Notes: generated by a model from the letters alone, not told the origin. Shown: positions 1 to 8,160, counted from the first letter of the stretch. The stretch: 16,866 nt of DNA from CAZOKH01 sp964580315 (GCA_964580315.1 CAZOKH010000079.1:1-16866); one strand, 5' to 3'. A program made the numbers and translations.

Positions 1-954
1 AACCTGTTCTCCGGCAAGCATACTACCATCATGCTCCACTGCATAAAAATTGTCCGGCCCGATATAGGCTGGTGAATCATTTTTGCCAAAATAACCCAGC
101 TCAATTTCCAACAGCACATATTCCATACCTTCTTCAGGTGGATTGAATAAAGGATTTTCGTTTTTAATGGCCGCCTCCGCCTGCGCACCTTGAAAAGCGT
201 TCAGCAAGCTGATCTCCCATTCCGAAGTAATGATTCGCTCGCCAACCTTTGCGGGAGTATCAATGCTTGTGCCAGTTTTGTTCGGTTCGTGTTCTGAAAG
301 ATTCCCTGGTAAAGAGATTGAGGCGCCTTCCTCCAGGGCAAAAAAGCGGGTTATTCGGTCTGCTTTATATTCCTGTAAATCCAGAACAACCATCAAATCC
401 TGTTCATCCACCGGAACTACCGCGTCAATCCAACCCTCAACAGCTTCGGCACTGTACATATCTTCATACAGGAACTCGGGCTGCGGAATGCCGTCCAGTG
501 TATCACCATAGGCAATATGACTGTTTCCTGTGATGAATAGTTCTGTTAATCCAAGATCATGTGCATCGCTGTCCAGCGCAGTACAACGAACGAATATTTT
601 TGCCAGGGCAAACTCTTTTCCGGCCGCTAGTTCCTCCACCTGTTGTCCTGACGACTGAATGACCAGCAGGGCATCATCACCGCGCAATAATTCAATCACT
701 TGCATTTCCCATCCAGGCACAGATAAAAGCGTTCCAACCGGCAGTGGCGCCTGGCGGGTGGTTCCTGCCCCAGCAGGCGCTTCTTCTGTTTCATCGTCCA
801 TTAAATTTTTAATGATTGAATTTGTTTTATTCTCTTCGCCTACCGAATCATCTTTGTGATTATCCCCATCAGGTAGCGACACCGGTAATGTGCAGGCGAA
901 TGAAACCAGAACGAACACTGCCAGCATAATCCACCAGGATCGTTTAGCCATCAT
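1..954 (-). CDS. Putative lipoprotein with two DUF4352-like domains (partial, runs off left edge)
   Basis: This minus-strand frame is open from the left edge to an ATG at 952-954, with a second ATG directly after it at 949-951. A GGGAG ribosome site fits either start and suits the second better (6-nt spacing). At least 318 codons are present and the C-terminus lies outside the window. Residues 5-20 are hydrophobic and end in a cysteine (Cys21, context VSFAC), so it is probably exported and perhaps lipidated, although the lipobox is atypical. An acidic, low-complexity linker follows. Two similar beta-rich domains come next: one around residues 73-225 and one from about 240 onward. Each has a 'VG...W.M/I..' opening strand and a central 'EF.L.KI' or 'EYVLLEIE' strand, the layout of DUF4352 (telokin-like) extracellular domains. 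The function is unknown; a cell-surface binding role is a guess. It is divergent from the next lipoprotein gene. Confidence 0.7.
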   Translation of the reverse strand, partial: MMAKRSWWIMLAVFVLVSFACTLPVSLPDGDNHKDDSVGEENKTNSIIKNLMDDETEEAPAGAGTTRQAPLPVGTLLSVPGWEMQVIELLRGDDALLVIQSSGQQVEELAAGKEFALAKIFVRCTALDSDAHDLGLTELFITGNSHIAYGDTLDGIPQPEFLYEDMYSAEAVEGWIDAVVPVDEQDLMVVLDLQEYKADRITRFFALEEGASISLPGNLSEHEPNKTGTSIDTPAKVGERIITSEWEISLLNAFQGAQAEAAIKNENPLFNPPEEGMEYVLLEIELGYFGKNDSPAYIGPDNFYAVEHDGSMLAGEQV

Positions 955-998
955 CAACTCCCGGGATAACCGATCAGTTGAAATTATCCCATAGAAAA

Positions 999-1027
999 AG
1001 TATAGCAGATTGGACATTGGTTTTTAA
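999..1027 (-). promoter_or_regulatory. Promoter candidate for the left lipoprotein gene
   Basis: On the minus strand, TTAAAA (1022-1027) is followed after exactly 17 bases by TATACT (999-1004). The TATACT is preceded by TGC, which gives an extended -10. This sits about 45 bases upstream of the ATG at 954. It was found by eye only. Confidence 0.45.
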
Positions 1028-1099
1028 GTACACCGGATGCTACAATAATCCTGGCAAGAAAATTTATTCAATGATCTATCAAAAGAAAAGGAGCGGAAT

Positions 1100-1711
1100 A
1101 TGAACCCTCATTCTGATGGATCGAAAAATGGCGCACACAAATTTCACCTTGCTGCCCTGTCGTTGATCTTAATGCTTCTCATGCTCGCCTGCGAAGTACC
1201 ATTTTTTCCTCTCGAACTACCTGAAATTTCCCTTTCCGTGTCGCCCGAAGAAATTATTGATATGCTGTTCCCCGAAGAAGAGCAAGCCGCCGATGAGACT
1301 GTTCAGCAACCTGATTCAATTCGTCCAGAATTACAACAATCTTCTGATGATGATCCAGATTTAAACGATCCTCCGAGAGAAGAAGAAACCAGCAGTGCTG
1401 AAGTGATTGGCGGCTGGTATGGTGCATTTTGTGATGAAGCTGAGGGAACTTTTCTCTACCGCTGGTCCGTAGATCTTATGCAAAATCCGCAAACCGGAGA
1501 AATTTTTGGCACAGTGAAATTTCACGACTGTCCCGGCGGCGGCCGGGTGCGGTATTACGTCACCGGAAAATCCCAAATGGGTCCGATATATCAATTATCC
1601 GGCATTAAGAAAAGCGACGGCGGTGGAGAACTGATGGAATCATCGCCTGAATCCATCGAATTCACGTTTGATAGCGATAGCGGGCAGCTCACCCCCAACC
1701 TGGCGCCGTGA
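1100..1711 (+). CDS. Putative lipoprotein with acidic spacer, unknown function
   Basis: The gene encodes a 203-residue protein whose start is supported by AAAGGAG at 1087-1093, 6 bases before the ATG. Residues 15-30 form a hydrophobic segment ending in LMLAC (Cys31), a plausible lipoprotein signal peptide, so the mature protein is probably anchored on the outer face of the membrane. Residues about 40-112 are very rich in Asp, Glu, Gln, Ser and Pro, like a flexible spacer. The compact C-terminal part (about 113-203) begins IGGWYGAFC, contains two cysteines (in 'AFCDE' and 'HDCPGG'), and looks beta-rich with aromatic residues spaced along strands. I do not recognise the family. The gene is divergent from the left lipoprotein gene, and the two may be cell-surface proteins with related roles. 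It ends just before a terminator shared with the convergent DUF711 operon. Confidence 0.7.
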   Translation: MNPHSDGSKNGAHKFHLAALSLILMLLMLACEVPFFPLELPEISLSVSPEEIIDMLFPEEEQAADETVQQPDSIRPELQQSSDDDPDLNDPPREEETSSAEVIGGWYGAFCDEAEGTFLYRWSVDLMQNPQTGEIFGTVKFHDCPGGGRVRYYVTGKSQMGPIYQLSGIKKSDGGGELMESSPESIEFTFDSDSGQLTPNLAP

Positions 1712-1719
1712 TTAAAAAA

Positions 1720-1761
1720 CGTCGGTGGACACAAATTGAAACCAATTCGTGTCCACCGGTG
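1720..1761 (-). terminator. Intrinsic terminator of the DUF711 operon
   Basis: A 16-bp stem (1723-1738 with 1743-1758, one A-C mismatch, loop 4 bases) can be extended by wobble pairs to 1720-1761. Reading on the minus strand it starts about 20 bases after the DUF711 stop codon and runs into a T-rich tail (TTTTTTAAT). The plus strand has no T-run, so its main action is on minus-strand transcripts, but the hairpin could also stop read-through from the convergent lipoprotein gene. Confidence 0.8.
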
Positions 1762-1779
1762 ATGATCTATGGTAAATCG

Positions 1780-3159
1780 CTAATTCTTCAGGCTGTGAAT
1801 GGGCGCCGGAATTTTGCCGCCAAACGCCACAAAGCGGCTCGATTTGCCCACGTTGCGCACGCGGGCAATGGCGCTCTCGCCGAACAGCCCGCCGAACGAA
1901 ACGAACTCGCCGGCTTCTTTGCCCGGCACCGGGATGACGCGCACCGCCGTGGTTTTGCCATTGATCATGCCGATGGCCATTTCATCAGCGATGATGGCTG
2001 ACAGAGTAGCCGCATCAACCGACCCCGGCAGGGCGATCATGTCCAATCCCACCGAGCACACACTGGTCATGGCTTCCAATTTTTCCAGTCCCAGCGTATC
2101 GTCGCGCACGGCGTTGGCCAGCGCCTGGTCTTCGCACACCGGGATGAACGCACCGCTCAACCCGCCCACGCTCTGGCTGGCAAAAGCGCCGCCTTTCTTG
2201 ACCGCATCGTTCAACATGGCAATGATAGCGGTGGAACCCGGCGCGCCGATGGCATCAACACCCAGGATTTGCATAATCTCGCCCACGCTGTCGCCCACAT
2301 TGGGGGTCGGCGCCAGTGAAAGGTCCACCACGCCAAACGGAATGTTCAACGCGCGCGCCACCTGGCGGCCGATCAACTCGCCGCTGCGCGTCACGCGAAA
2401 CGCGGTTTGCTTGATTTCATCGGCCAGGTCGTGCAAACCCAGCTTTTGCTCGCCAGCCTGGTCAATCCTGCGCTGCAGGGCGCGCGCAATCACCCCCGGT
2501 CCGCTGACGCCCACGTTGATCACCACCTCGGGCTGCCCCACGCCGTGAATGGCCCCCGCCATAAAGGGATTGTCGCCCGGCTGGTTGGTGAACACCACAA
2601 ACTTGGCCGCGGCAAACCCGCCGGTTTCGGCGCTGCCCTCGGCCAGGTCTTTAATCGTCTGCCCCAACTGCACCACCGCGTCCATGTTGATGCCCGATCG
2701 GGTGGTGCCCACATTCACCGAGGCGCACACCTTTTGTGTGCAGTTCAGGGCGCGCGGGATGGCGTCGATCAACGCCTGGTCGCCGCAGGTCATGCCGCTG
2801 GAAACGTCTGCCGAGAAACCGCCCAGAATGTCAATGCCCACATCGCTGGCGGCCGCATCCAAAGCCCTGGCAATCTCCACGAAGCCGTCCACATCAAAAC
2901 CAGCCCCCACCAGCGCAATGGGCGTGACCGCAATGCGCTTGTTGACCACCGGGATGGCATATTCGGCGCTGATGGCCTCGCACACCGGCACCAACTGGCA
3001 GGCGTGTTTGCGAATTTTCTCACGGATGGCCTGGCAGGTGTTGCTCACATTGGCGCGGTGGCAGTCCAGCAGGCTGATGCCCATGGTCACCGCACGCACA
3101 TCCAGGTTTTCTTTCTGGATCATTTCAACAGTATGTAAAATTTCTTCTGATCGGATCAT
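1780..3159 (-). CDS. DUF711 / UPF0210 ('PFL family') protein
   Basis: This 459-residue protein is close to the family's usual length of about 450. The N-terminus (MIRSEEILHTVEMIQKENLDV) and the run 'VRAVTMGISLLDC' are typical of UPF0210/DUF711. So are the Gly-rich stretches in the middle ('ALVGAGFDVDGFV', 'LGGFSADVSSGMT') and the C-terminal part ('PGSTAIIAMLNDAVKKGGAFAS', written here in pieces of the same region). The family has solved structures with a pyruvate-formate-lyase-like barrel, but no reaction is established for it, and no glycyl-radical motif is evident here. It is predicted cytosolic. The ATG at 3159 has AGGAAAA about 7 bases upstream. It lies 23 bases behind the ACT-domain gene, and this gene pair recurs across bacteria and archaea, which suggests that the ACT protein senses a small molecule and modulates DUF711. 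Confidence 0.88.
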   Translation of the reverse strand: MIRSEEILHTVEMIQKENLDVRAVTMGISLLDCHRANVSNTCQAIREKIRKHACQLVPVCEAISAEYAIPVVNKRIAVTPIALVGAGFDVDGFVEIARALDAAASDVGIDILGGFSADVSSGMTCGDQALIDAIPRALNCTQKVCASVNVGTTRSGINMDAVVQLGQTIKDLAEGSAETGGFAAAKFVVFTNQPGDNPFMAGAIHGVGQPEVVINVGVSGPGVIARALQRRIDQAGEQKLGLHDLADEIKQTAFRVTRSGELIGRQVARALNIPFGVVDLSLAPTPNVGDSVGEIMQILGVDAIGAPGSTAIIAMLNDAVKKGGAFASQSVGGLSGAFIPVCEDQALANAVRDDTLGLEKLEAMTSVCSVGLDMIALPGSVDAATLSAIIADEMAIGMINGKTTAVRVIPVPGKEAGEFVSFGGLFGESAIARVRNVGKSSRFVAFGGKIPAPIHSLKN

Positions 3160-3182
3160 GCGATTTTCCTGACTTTATCCGC

Positions 3183-3761
3183 CTAATGCAGCGGCAGGGC
3201 AATATCATTTACGGCTTTAAAAATATCGTAGTGCTGCAAGACCATGTTCAAACCGGTTTGCTTTGAGAATTCCTGTAAATTGCGGCGCACATCGCTGATG
3301 GAGGTGCACTGGCTGATGTCAATCACCAGGATCATCATATAGATGCCGTCTTGCGCCGTGGTTGACAGGTCGAGAATGTTGATGTTGTGCTTCACACAAA
3401 ACGACGACACCGTGGCGACAAAACCCACCTTGTCGGGGCCGGTGGCGGTCAGCACATAGGCGTTTTCGGGGATGGACGGGCGGAAAGGCACAAAATCTCC
3501 TTCCACCTGCTTCACCATCACATCAATGGCACTGTCGCTGCGCGCGTCGATCTCAGCCAGCTTGCGCTCCACATCGCGCGCGGTCACCTTCTCGGGGAAG
3601 GAAGCCAGCAGGATCATGGTGAAATAGCCGCACAGCACGCTCTGGCGAATGTCGGCAATGTCGCCGTTGATTTCACTCAACGCTTGCGACACCTCGTGCA
3701 CAATGCCCACCCGGTCGCGTGACATAATGGAAATAACATACGAATGCTGCATCTCTGTCAT
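3183..3761 (-). CDS. Double ACT-domain regulatory protein (UPF0237/GcvR-like)
   Basis: The protein has 192 residues from the ATG at 3761. An AAGGG ribosome site at 3769-3773 sits 7 bases upstream, so I prefer this start to an in-frame TTG at 3779, which would place the ribosome site inside the gene. Two ACT domains are visible. ACT1 (about 7-85) opens 'YVISIMSRDRVGIVHEVSQ' and contains 'INGDIADIRQS'. ACT2 (about 102-180) opens 'YVLTATGPDKVGFVATVS' and contains 'HNINILDLST'. ACT domains bind amino acids or similar ligands as dimers. The usual partner of DUF711 is a single-ACT protein of about 90 residues, so this two-domain form resembles the glycine-cleavage repressor GcvR in layout. It has no DNA-binding or catalytic domain. 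It is the first gene of the operon with DUF711. The ligand is unknown. Confidence 0.85.
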   Translation of the reverse strand: MTEMQHSYVISIMSRDRVGIVHEVSQALSEINGDIADIRQSVLCGYFTMILLASFPEKVTARDVERKLAEIDARSDSAIDVMVKQVEGDFVPFRPSIPENAYVLTATGPDKVGFVATVSSFCVKHNINILDLSTTAQDGIYMMILVIDISQCTSISDVRRNLQEFSKQTGLNMVLQHYDIFKAVNDIALPLH

Positions 3762-3794
3762 AAGATTGCCCTTAATCAATAAGTTGTTCAGTCA

Positions 3795-3823
3795 ATCGTA
3801 TCACCACAACGTTCATTCGGCAA
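3795..3823 (-). promoter_or_regulatory. Promoter candidate for the ACT-DUF711 operon
   Basis: On the minus strand, TTGCCG (3818-3823), a 17-base gap, then TACGAT (3795-3800) preceded by TGA, an extended -10 form. It lies about 34 bases upstream of the chosen ATG at 3761. The hexamers each match consensus at 4 of 6 bases, so this is suggestive only. Confidence 0.4.
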
Positions 3824-4037
3824 CCGGGAAAAATGGAGAGCAATTGGTTACGATACGACGCCTTGCGAAAACTTTATTAAGACTATGAGATACATTGTTA
3901 ATCTACCGGATTCTGGAATGATTTTTTTTAAAAACAATTAACCTTTTCCAAAAATTCCCTTAATTCAGCGTTATTGATTGGTCTCTACACTCTAAAGAAG
4001 AAACTTATCCATTAATTCAAAACCACAAGGAGTAGAG
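3824..4037. other. AT-rich divergent intergenic region upstream of the ABC importer
   Basis: About 210 bases separate the ACT operon promoter from the importer genes. The region is AT-rich, with an A/T run around 3921-3942. It should hold the importer promoter, but I found no hexamer pair with good spacing. AAGGAG at 4027-4032, 5 bases before the ATG at 4038, is the clear ribosome binding site of the binding-protein gene. Confidence 0.5.
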
Positions 4038-5276
4038 ATGAAATCGAACCGCATTTTGATGACTGTTGCACTGTTGCTGATGGTTTCGCTATACATGGCA
4101 GCCTGTGCGCCCCAAGCTGCCCCGCAGCCCGCCCCCACCCAGGTTGTTGAAGAGCAGGCAGCCGCCGAACCTGCCCAGGAAGCCGCCGCGCCTTCTGAAG
4201 AAGCTTCCCCCGTCCAGGCCGTCGACTGGAGCAAAGTCACCTCGGCTGAAGAAGCCGGTGGAATGGATGCCCTTATCGCCGCCGCCCAGGCTGAAGGCAC
4301 CCTCAATGTAATTGCCCTACCCGACGATTGGTGCAATTACGGCGAAATGATCAAGACCTTCTCTGAAAAATACGGCATTACGGTCAATTCCATCAATCCC
4401 GGCGCCGGCTCAGCCGATGAAATTCAAGCCATCATCGACAACAAAGAGAATAAAGGACCGCAGGCTCCCGACGTGATTGATGTGGGTCCCGCTTATGGTC
4501 CGCAGGCAAAAGAACAGGGTCTGCTCACCCCCTATAAAGTCGCCACCTGGGACACAATTGCCGGCGTCAAAGATGACGAAGGCTACTTCTACACCGATTA
4601 CAACGGTGTGCTGGTTTTCGAAATCAACACCGATGTCGTAAAAAATGTTCCGCAAGACTATGCCGACCTGCTCAAGCCTGAATACAAGGGGCTGGTAGCC
4701 CTGGCTGGCGATCCGCGTGCCTCAAACCAGGCTGCCCAGACCGTCTACGCCGCTGCGATTGCCCAGGGCGGTTCTCTGGATGACATCCAACCCGGTTTGG
4801 AATTCTTCAAAGAATTGAACAAGGCTGGCAACTTGCTGCCCCTCATCGCCGACTCGGGTCCCATCGCCAAAGGCGAAACCCCCATCACCTTCCAGTGGAA
4901 CTATCTGGCTTTAGCCAACAAAGACAACTTTGCCGGCAATCCCCCCATCGAAATCGTCTATCCCAAATCAGTCAGTTGGGGTGGTTTCTACCTGCAAGCC
5001 GTCAGCGCCTATGCGCCCAACCCGGCTGCCGCCCGCCTGTGGCAGGAATTCATGTACTCTGACGAAGGTCAAAGCATCTGGATGAAAGGCTACTGCGCCC
5101 CGGCTCGCCTGGCTGACATGCTCGAACGCGATGTGGTTTCCGACGAACTGAAAGCCAAATTGCCCGATCCTGCCATCATCGAAAGCTCGGTTGTGCCCAG
5201 CGGTGACCAGCTCTCCGCTGCCCGCGATCTGATCAAAGAACAGTGGGACAGTGTGGTGGGACTCGATATCAAATAA
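4038..5276 (+). CDS. ABC importer substrate-binding lipoprotein (extracellular solute-binding family 1-like)
   Basis: This 412-residue protein begins with a signal peptide and a lipobox (YMAAC, Cys23), so it is tethered outside the membrane. An Ala/Pro/Glu-rich tether follows to about residue 65. The binding domain starts 'GGMDALIAAAQAEGTLNVIALPDDWCNYGEM', a shape typical of the iron(III)/spermidine/thiamine/2-aminoethylphosphonate binding-protein group: 'A-x-A-EG-x-L-x-V' strand, then 'FSEKYGITVNSINPGAGSADEI'. Later features of that fold are 'YTDYNGVLVFEINTDVV', 'DYADLLKPEYKGLVAL' and 'ITFQWNYLAL'. It captures the substrate and hands it to the two permeases encoded just downstream. The exact ligand cannot be told from sequence. 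The HAD phosphatase at the end of the cluster hints at a phosphorylated or phosphonate compound. The gene is separated from the permeases by a strong hairpin, which fits its need for higher expression. Confidence 0.88.
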   Translation: MKSNRILMTVALLLMVSLYMAACAPQAAPQPAPTQVVEEQAAAEPAQEAAAPSEEASPVQAVDWSKVTSAEEAGGMDALIAAAQAEGTLNVIALPDDWCNYGEMIKTFSEKYGITVNSINPGAGSADEIQAIIDNKENKGPQAPDVIDVGPAYGPQAKEQGLLTPYKVATWDTIAGVKDDEGYFYTDYNGVLVFEINTDVVKNVPQDYADLLKPEYKGLVALAGDPRASNQAAQTVYAAAIAQGGSLDDIQPGLEFFKELNKAGNLLPLIADSGPIAKGETPITFQWNYLALANKDNFAGNPPIEIVYPKSVSWGGFYLQAVSAYAPNPAAARLWQEFMYSDEGQSIWMKGYCAPARLADMLERDVVSDELKAKLPDPAIIESSVVPSGDQLSAARDLIKEQWDSVVGLDIK

Positions 5277-5301
5277 TTCAGAAACATCTGTCCCTTTTTA
5301 C

Positions 5302-5336
5302 CTTTGCGTAGCCTGGTTGAATCAGGCTACGCAAAG
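5302..5336 (+). terminator. Intercistronic hairpin after the binding-protein gene
   Basis: A perfect 14-bp stem (5302-5315 with 5323-5336) encloses a 7-base loop. No T-run follows on the plus strand, so this is more likely a transcript-stabilising or partial-termination hairpin than a full terminator. Such hairpins between a binding-protein gene and permease genes raise binding-protein mRNA over permease mRNA, as known for maltose importers. Confidence 0.65.
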
Positions 5337-5362
5337 CCACTTCTCCGACAACCCATAAAAAC

Positions 5363-6295
5363 ATGAATCCTCCTCTCGAATCCCCCCCATTAAAACACCC
5401 CCCACGCATTATTCAGGAAAGTTCGCTGTGGAAATGGATTGGCATTGCGCCATTTTTTGTTTTTATCATCTTATTTCTCATCCTTCCTTCTTTTAATCTT
5501 TTCACCGGCGCTTTTTATAACATCCAGGGTCATTTCACACTTGAAAACCTGCAAGTTTTCAGCAATCCATTTGTTCTCAAATCCTATCTCATCAGCGTGC
5601 AGGTCAGCCTGATCACGTCACTGGTCGGCGGCATTTTCGGCTTCTTCGTGGCTTATGCCATCACCGTGGGCAGTGCGCCGCGCTGGCTGCGCAATTTGAT
5701 CATGACCTTCTCAGGTCTGGCGGCAAATTTTGGCGGCGTTCCGCTGGCATTTGCCTTCATTGCCACCCTGGGGCGCACCGGCTTCATCACCGCCTTCTTA
5801 AAACAGGTGTGCTATGCCGGCGCCGCCGGCGAGCAGGTTTGCCCGCTCAATCCGTATGATCACGGCTTCAACCTCTACAGCCTGGCAGGGCTGGTACTGG
5901 CTTACACCTACTTTCAATTCCCGTTGATGATTCTCACCATCACACCGGCGTTGGAAGGTTTGAAAAAAGAGTGGCGTGAGGCATCTGCCAACCTGGGCGC
6001 CAGCAGTTGGCAATACTGGCGCGATGTGGCTTTACCCATTTTGCTGCCGTCCATTCTGGGCGCCACCATATTGCTGTTTGGCAACGCTTTTGGCGCCTTT
6101 GCCACCGCCCAGGCGCTAACCGGCGGCAGCATTCCGCTGGTGCCCATTCTTATCGGTCAGCAAATTCGCGGCGACGTGCTGGGCAACCCCCACCACGGTT
6201 ATGCGCTGGCGCTGGGCATGGTGGTGATCATGGGTCTCACAATCTTTGGATACACAGTATTGCAGCGCAGGACGGTACGATGGATAAAAGCCTGA
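5363..6295 (+). CDS. ABC importer permease, subunit 1
   Basis: The protein has 310 residues with about six hydrophobic helices. The first is at about 24-50 (WIGIAPFFVFIILFLILP), and others lie around 75-100, 112-140, 172-195, 225-250 and 270-305. The cytoplasmic EAA loop that docks on the ATPase is clear at about 206-230: 'REASANLGASSWQYWRDV' followed by 'ALPILLPS'. It belongs to the binding-protein-dependent permease family and probably pairs with the next protein as a heterodimer. The start at 5363 has no good ribosome site (only an A-rich leader), so either initiation is weak or translation is coupled to upstream ribosomes. The insert around residues 150-170, with two cysteines and 'YDHGFN', is likely an external loop. 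The gene overlaps the second permease gene by 16 bases. Confidence 0.9.
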   Translation: MNPPLESPPLKHPPRIIQESSLWKWIGIAPFFVFIILFLILPSFNLFTGAFYNIQGHFTLENLQVFSNPFVLKSYLISVQVSLITSLVGGIFGFFVAYAITVGSAPRWLRNLIMTFSGLAANFGGVPLAFAFIATLGRTGFITAFLKQVCYAGAAGEQVCPLNPYDHGFNLYSLAGLVLAYTYFQFPLMILTITPALEGLKKEWREASANLGASSWQYWRDVALPILLPSILGATILLFGNAFGAFATAQALTGGSIPLVPILIGQQIRGDVLGNPHHGYALALGMVVIMGLTIFGYTVLQRRTVRWIKA

Positions 6296-7089
6296 ATTCA
6301 AAACAAGTAAATTTATGGGCGCTGTTCTGGACAATCGTCGCCCTGCTGTATTTCTTCATCCCCATTTTCGGCACCCTCGATTTCTCTTTGCGCATGAAAC
6401 GCGGCGAAATCAGCCTGATGGCATACCAGATTGTCTTTTCTGATCCGCGCTTCCTGGAAAGCTTTCGTTATTCCACCCTGATGGGGGTAGTCACCATCAT
6501 CGTCAGCGTGCTGATCTTTGTGCCCACCGTGTATTGGATTTACCTCAAACTGCCGCATATTCGCCCGGTGGTTGAAATCATCACCATCCTGCCCTTCATC
6601 GTTCCGGTGATCGTGTATGTGTTCGGATTGATCCGCACTTTTGGGCGTCCGCCGTTTCAGCTTACCCTGACCCCATTCAAGACCGATATTCTCATGCTGG
6701 CAGGTTACCTCGTCATCACCATGCCCTACATGTACCGCGCCATCGATGTGGGCATGCGCTCCATCGATGTGCGTTCGCTGACCGAAGCCGCCCAGAGTCT
6801 GGGCTCAAACTGGCTGCAAGTGCTGTTCAATGTCATCTTCCCCAACCTGCGCATCGCCATTCTCAGCGGCGCGCTAATTTGTTTTGCCACCGTGATGGGC
6901 GAATTAATCCTGGGCGACTTCCTGGTGCGCCCGGCGCTGGGCCCCTATATGGCATCCATTGGCAAAACCAAAGCCTATGAACCAGCCGCCCTGTCCATCA
7001 TCAGCTATGCCTTAACCTGGCTCAGCCTGGGGTTCATTCAATTTTTCAGCCATGGCGGCGACGCGCAGCAGCAGATCACCGGTCGCTAA
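6280..7089 (+). CDS. ABC importer permease, subunit 2
   Basis: I take the ATG at 6280, with AGGA 7 bases upstream (6269-6272), giving 269 residues (MDKSLNSKQVNLWALF). The frame is open further upstream to 6007, but that part lies inside the first permease gene in another frame and is not conserved-looking protein. Six hydrophobic segments are present (about 11-34, 64-88, 97-120, 136-153, 192-215, 236-256). The EAA loop is at about 169-193: 'EAAQSLGSNWLQVLFNVIFP'. It is the second membrane half of the importer. The overlap with the first permease gene indicates translational coupling and a fixed 1:1 ratio. The C-terminal tail 'HGGDAQQQITGR' is hydrophilic and probably cytosolic. Confidence 0.9.
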   Translation: MDKSLNSKQVNLWALFWTIVALLYFFIPIFGTLDFSLRMKRGEISLMAYQIVFSDPRFLESFRYSTLMGVVTIIVSVLIFVPTVYWIYLKLPHIRPVVEIITILPFIVPVIVYVFGLIRTFGRPPFQLTLTPFKTDILMLAGYLVITMPYMYRAIDVGMRSIDVRSLTEAAQSLGSNWLQVLFNVIFPNLRIAILSGALICFATVMGELILGDFLVRPALGPYMASIGKTKAYEPAALSIISYALTWLSLGFIQFFSHGGDAQQQITGR

Positions 7090-7113
7090 TCAACCCGATT
7101 CGAGGATACTTCC

Positions 7114-8160
7114 ATGTCATTTCTTCAACTTTCCAACATCCAAAAAAAGTTCGGCAGCACCGCAGCCGTCGAAAACTTCAACCTCACCGTTGAGCAGGGC
7201 GAGTTTGTGTCTTTTTTGGGTCCCAGCGGTTGCGGCAAAACCACCACCCTGCGCATGGTCGCCGGGTTTGAATATCCCACATCCGGAATAATCACCCTGC
7301 AGGATAAAGACCTGACCTTTACCCCGCCCAACAAACGCAACATCGGCATGGTTTTTCAATCCTACGCGCTGTTCCCCAACATGACCGTGGCGCAGAATAT
7401 CGGCTATGGGCTAAAAATTGCCCAGAAGTCCAAAGAAGCCATTGAAGCCCGCATCGAAGAATTGCTTGCGCTGATTCATATGGAAAGCATGGGCGACCGT
7501 TATCCTTATCAATTGTCCGGCGGTCAGCAGCAGCGCGTCGCCCTGGCGCGCGCACTGGCAATTCAACCGCAGGTGCTGCTGCTCGATGAACCGCTCTCTG
7601 CCCTGGATGCCAAGATCCGCGTCGAACTGCGCCACGAGATTCGCCGCATTCAACAGCAGTTGGGCATCACCACCATCTACGTTACCCACGATCAGGAAGA
7701 GGCATTGTCGCTTTCGGACCGCATTGTGGTGATGAACCAGGGCAGCATGGAACAGGTGGGCACACCCGACCAGATCTACAACTTCCCGGAGACTGAATTT
7801 GTCGCCCGTTTCGTGGGTCAAATCAACCTGCTGCCGGTTGAAGTGGTTAACCCCAGGGATGGAGTGATCAAAATTGGAGATCACCTGCTGCGCGCCGGCA
7901 GGTATGGCAAGCTAAACGGAAAACCCGTGCGCCTGGCAATCCGCCCCGAAGAACTGCACCCCGGTTATCAGGAAGGGTTAAACAATCTATCGGGCAAGGT
8001 GGGCGCCATCACCTACCTGGGTTCCATTATTCGCATTCGCGTGGACGTGGAAGGACACCCGGTTTCACTGGATGTTTTCAATGAACGCAAATTCAAACTC
8101 CCGGCAGTAGGTGAATCGTATCAGATCAGCTTTCCGGTTGAGGCAAGCTGGTTGATTTAG
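7114..8160 (+). CDS. ABC importer ATPase with C-terminal TOBE-like domain
   Basis: This 348-residue ATPase has every catalytic motif: Walker A GPSGCGKT (36-43), Q-loop Gln82 in 'MVFQSYALFPNMTV', signature LSGGQQQR (134-141), Walker B VLLLDEP (154-160, catalytic Glu159), D-loop 'SALD', and switch His192 in 'YVTHD'. The last 100 or so residues hold a TOBE-like beta domain ('VRLAIRPEELHPG' at about 270-285), the usual place for ligand or regulatory sensing in the spermidine/iron/molybdate class of ATPases (PotA/FbpC-like). GAGG at 7102-7105 lies 8 bases before the ATG. It follows the permeases by 24 bases and powers their transport. Motifs are intact, so the importer should be functional. Confidence 0.93.
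   Translation: MSFLQLSNIQKKFGSTAAVENFNLTVEQGEFVSFLGPSGCGKTTTLRMVAGFEYPTSGIITLQDKDLTFTPPNKRNIGMVFQSYALFPNMTVAQNIGYGLKIAQKSKEAIEARIEELLALIHMESMGDRYPYQLSGGQQQRVALARALAIQPQVLLLDEPLSALDAKIRVELRHEIRRIQQQLGITTIYVTHDQEEALSLSDRIVVMNQGSMEQVGTPDQIYNFPETEFVARFVGQINLLPVEVVNPRDGVIKIGDHLLRAGRYGKLNGKPVRLAIRPEELHPGYQEGLNNLSGKVGAITYLGSIIRIRVDVEGHPVSLDVFNERKFKLPAVGESYQISFPVEASWLI

Noticed and set aside
1799..3138. Long plus-strand open frames (249 and 243 codons) opposite the DUF711 gene.
   Set aside because: They lie antisense to a clear family member, and their translations are low-complexity shadows of its GC-rich codons. No ribosome site or family resemblance.
3762..3779. TTG start adding six residues to the ACT protein.
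   Set aside because: The AAGGG ribosome site for the ATG at 3761 would then be inside the gene, and the added residues are not part of the ACT fold.
6007..6279. Upstream extension of the second permease frame.
   Set aside because: It overlaps the first permease in another frame, its translation is Arg/His-rich and not membrane-like, and the ATG at 6280 has its own ribosome site.
7411..7884. 157-codon minus-strand frame opposite the ABC ATPase.
   Set aside because: Antisense to a gene with every ATPase motif; its translation is His/Gln-rich without a recognisable fold.
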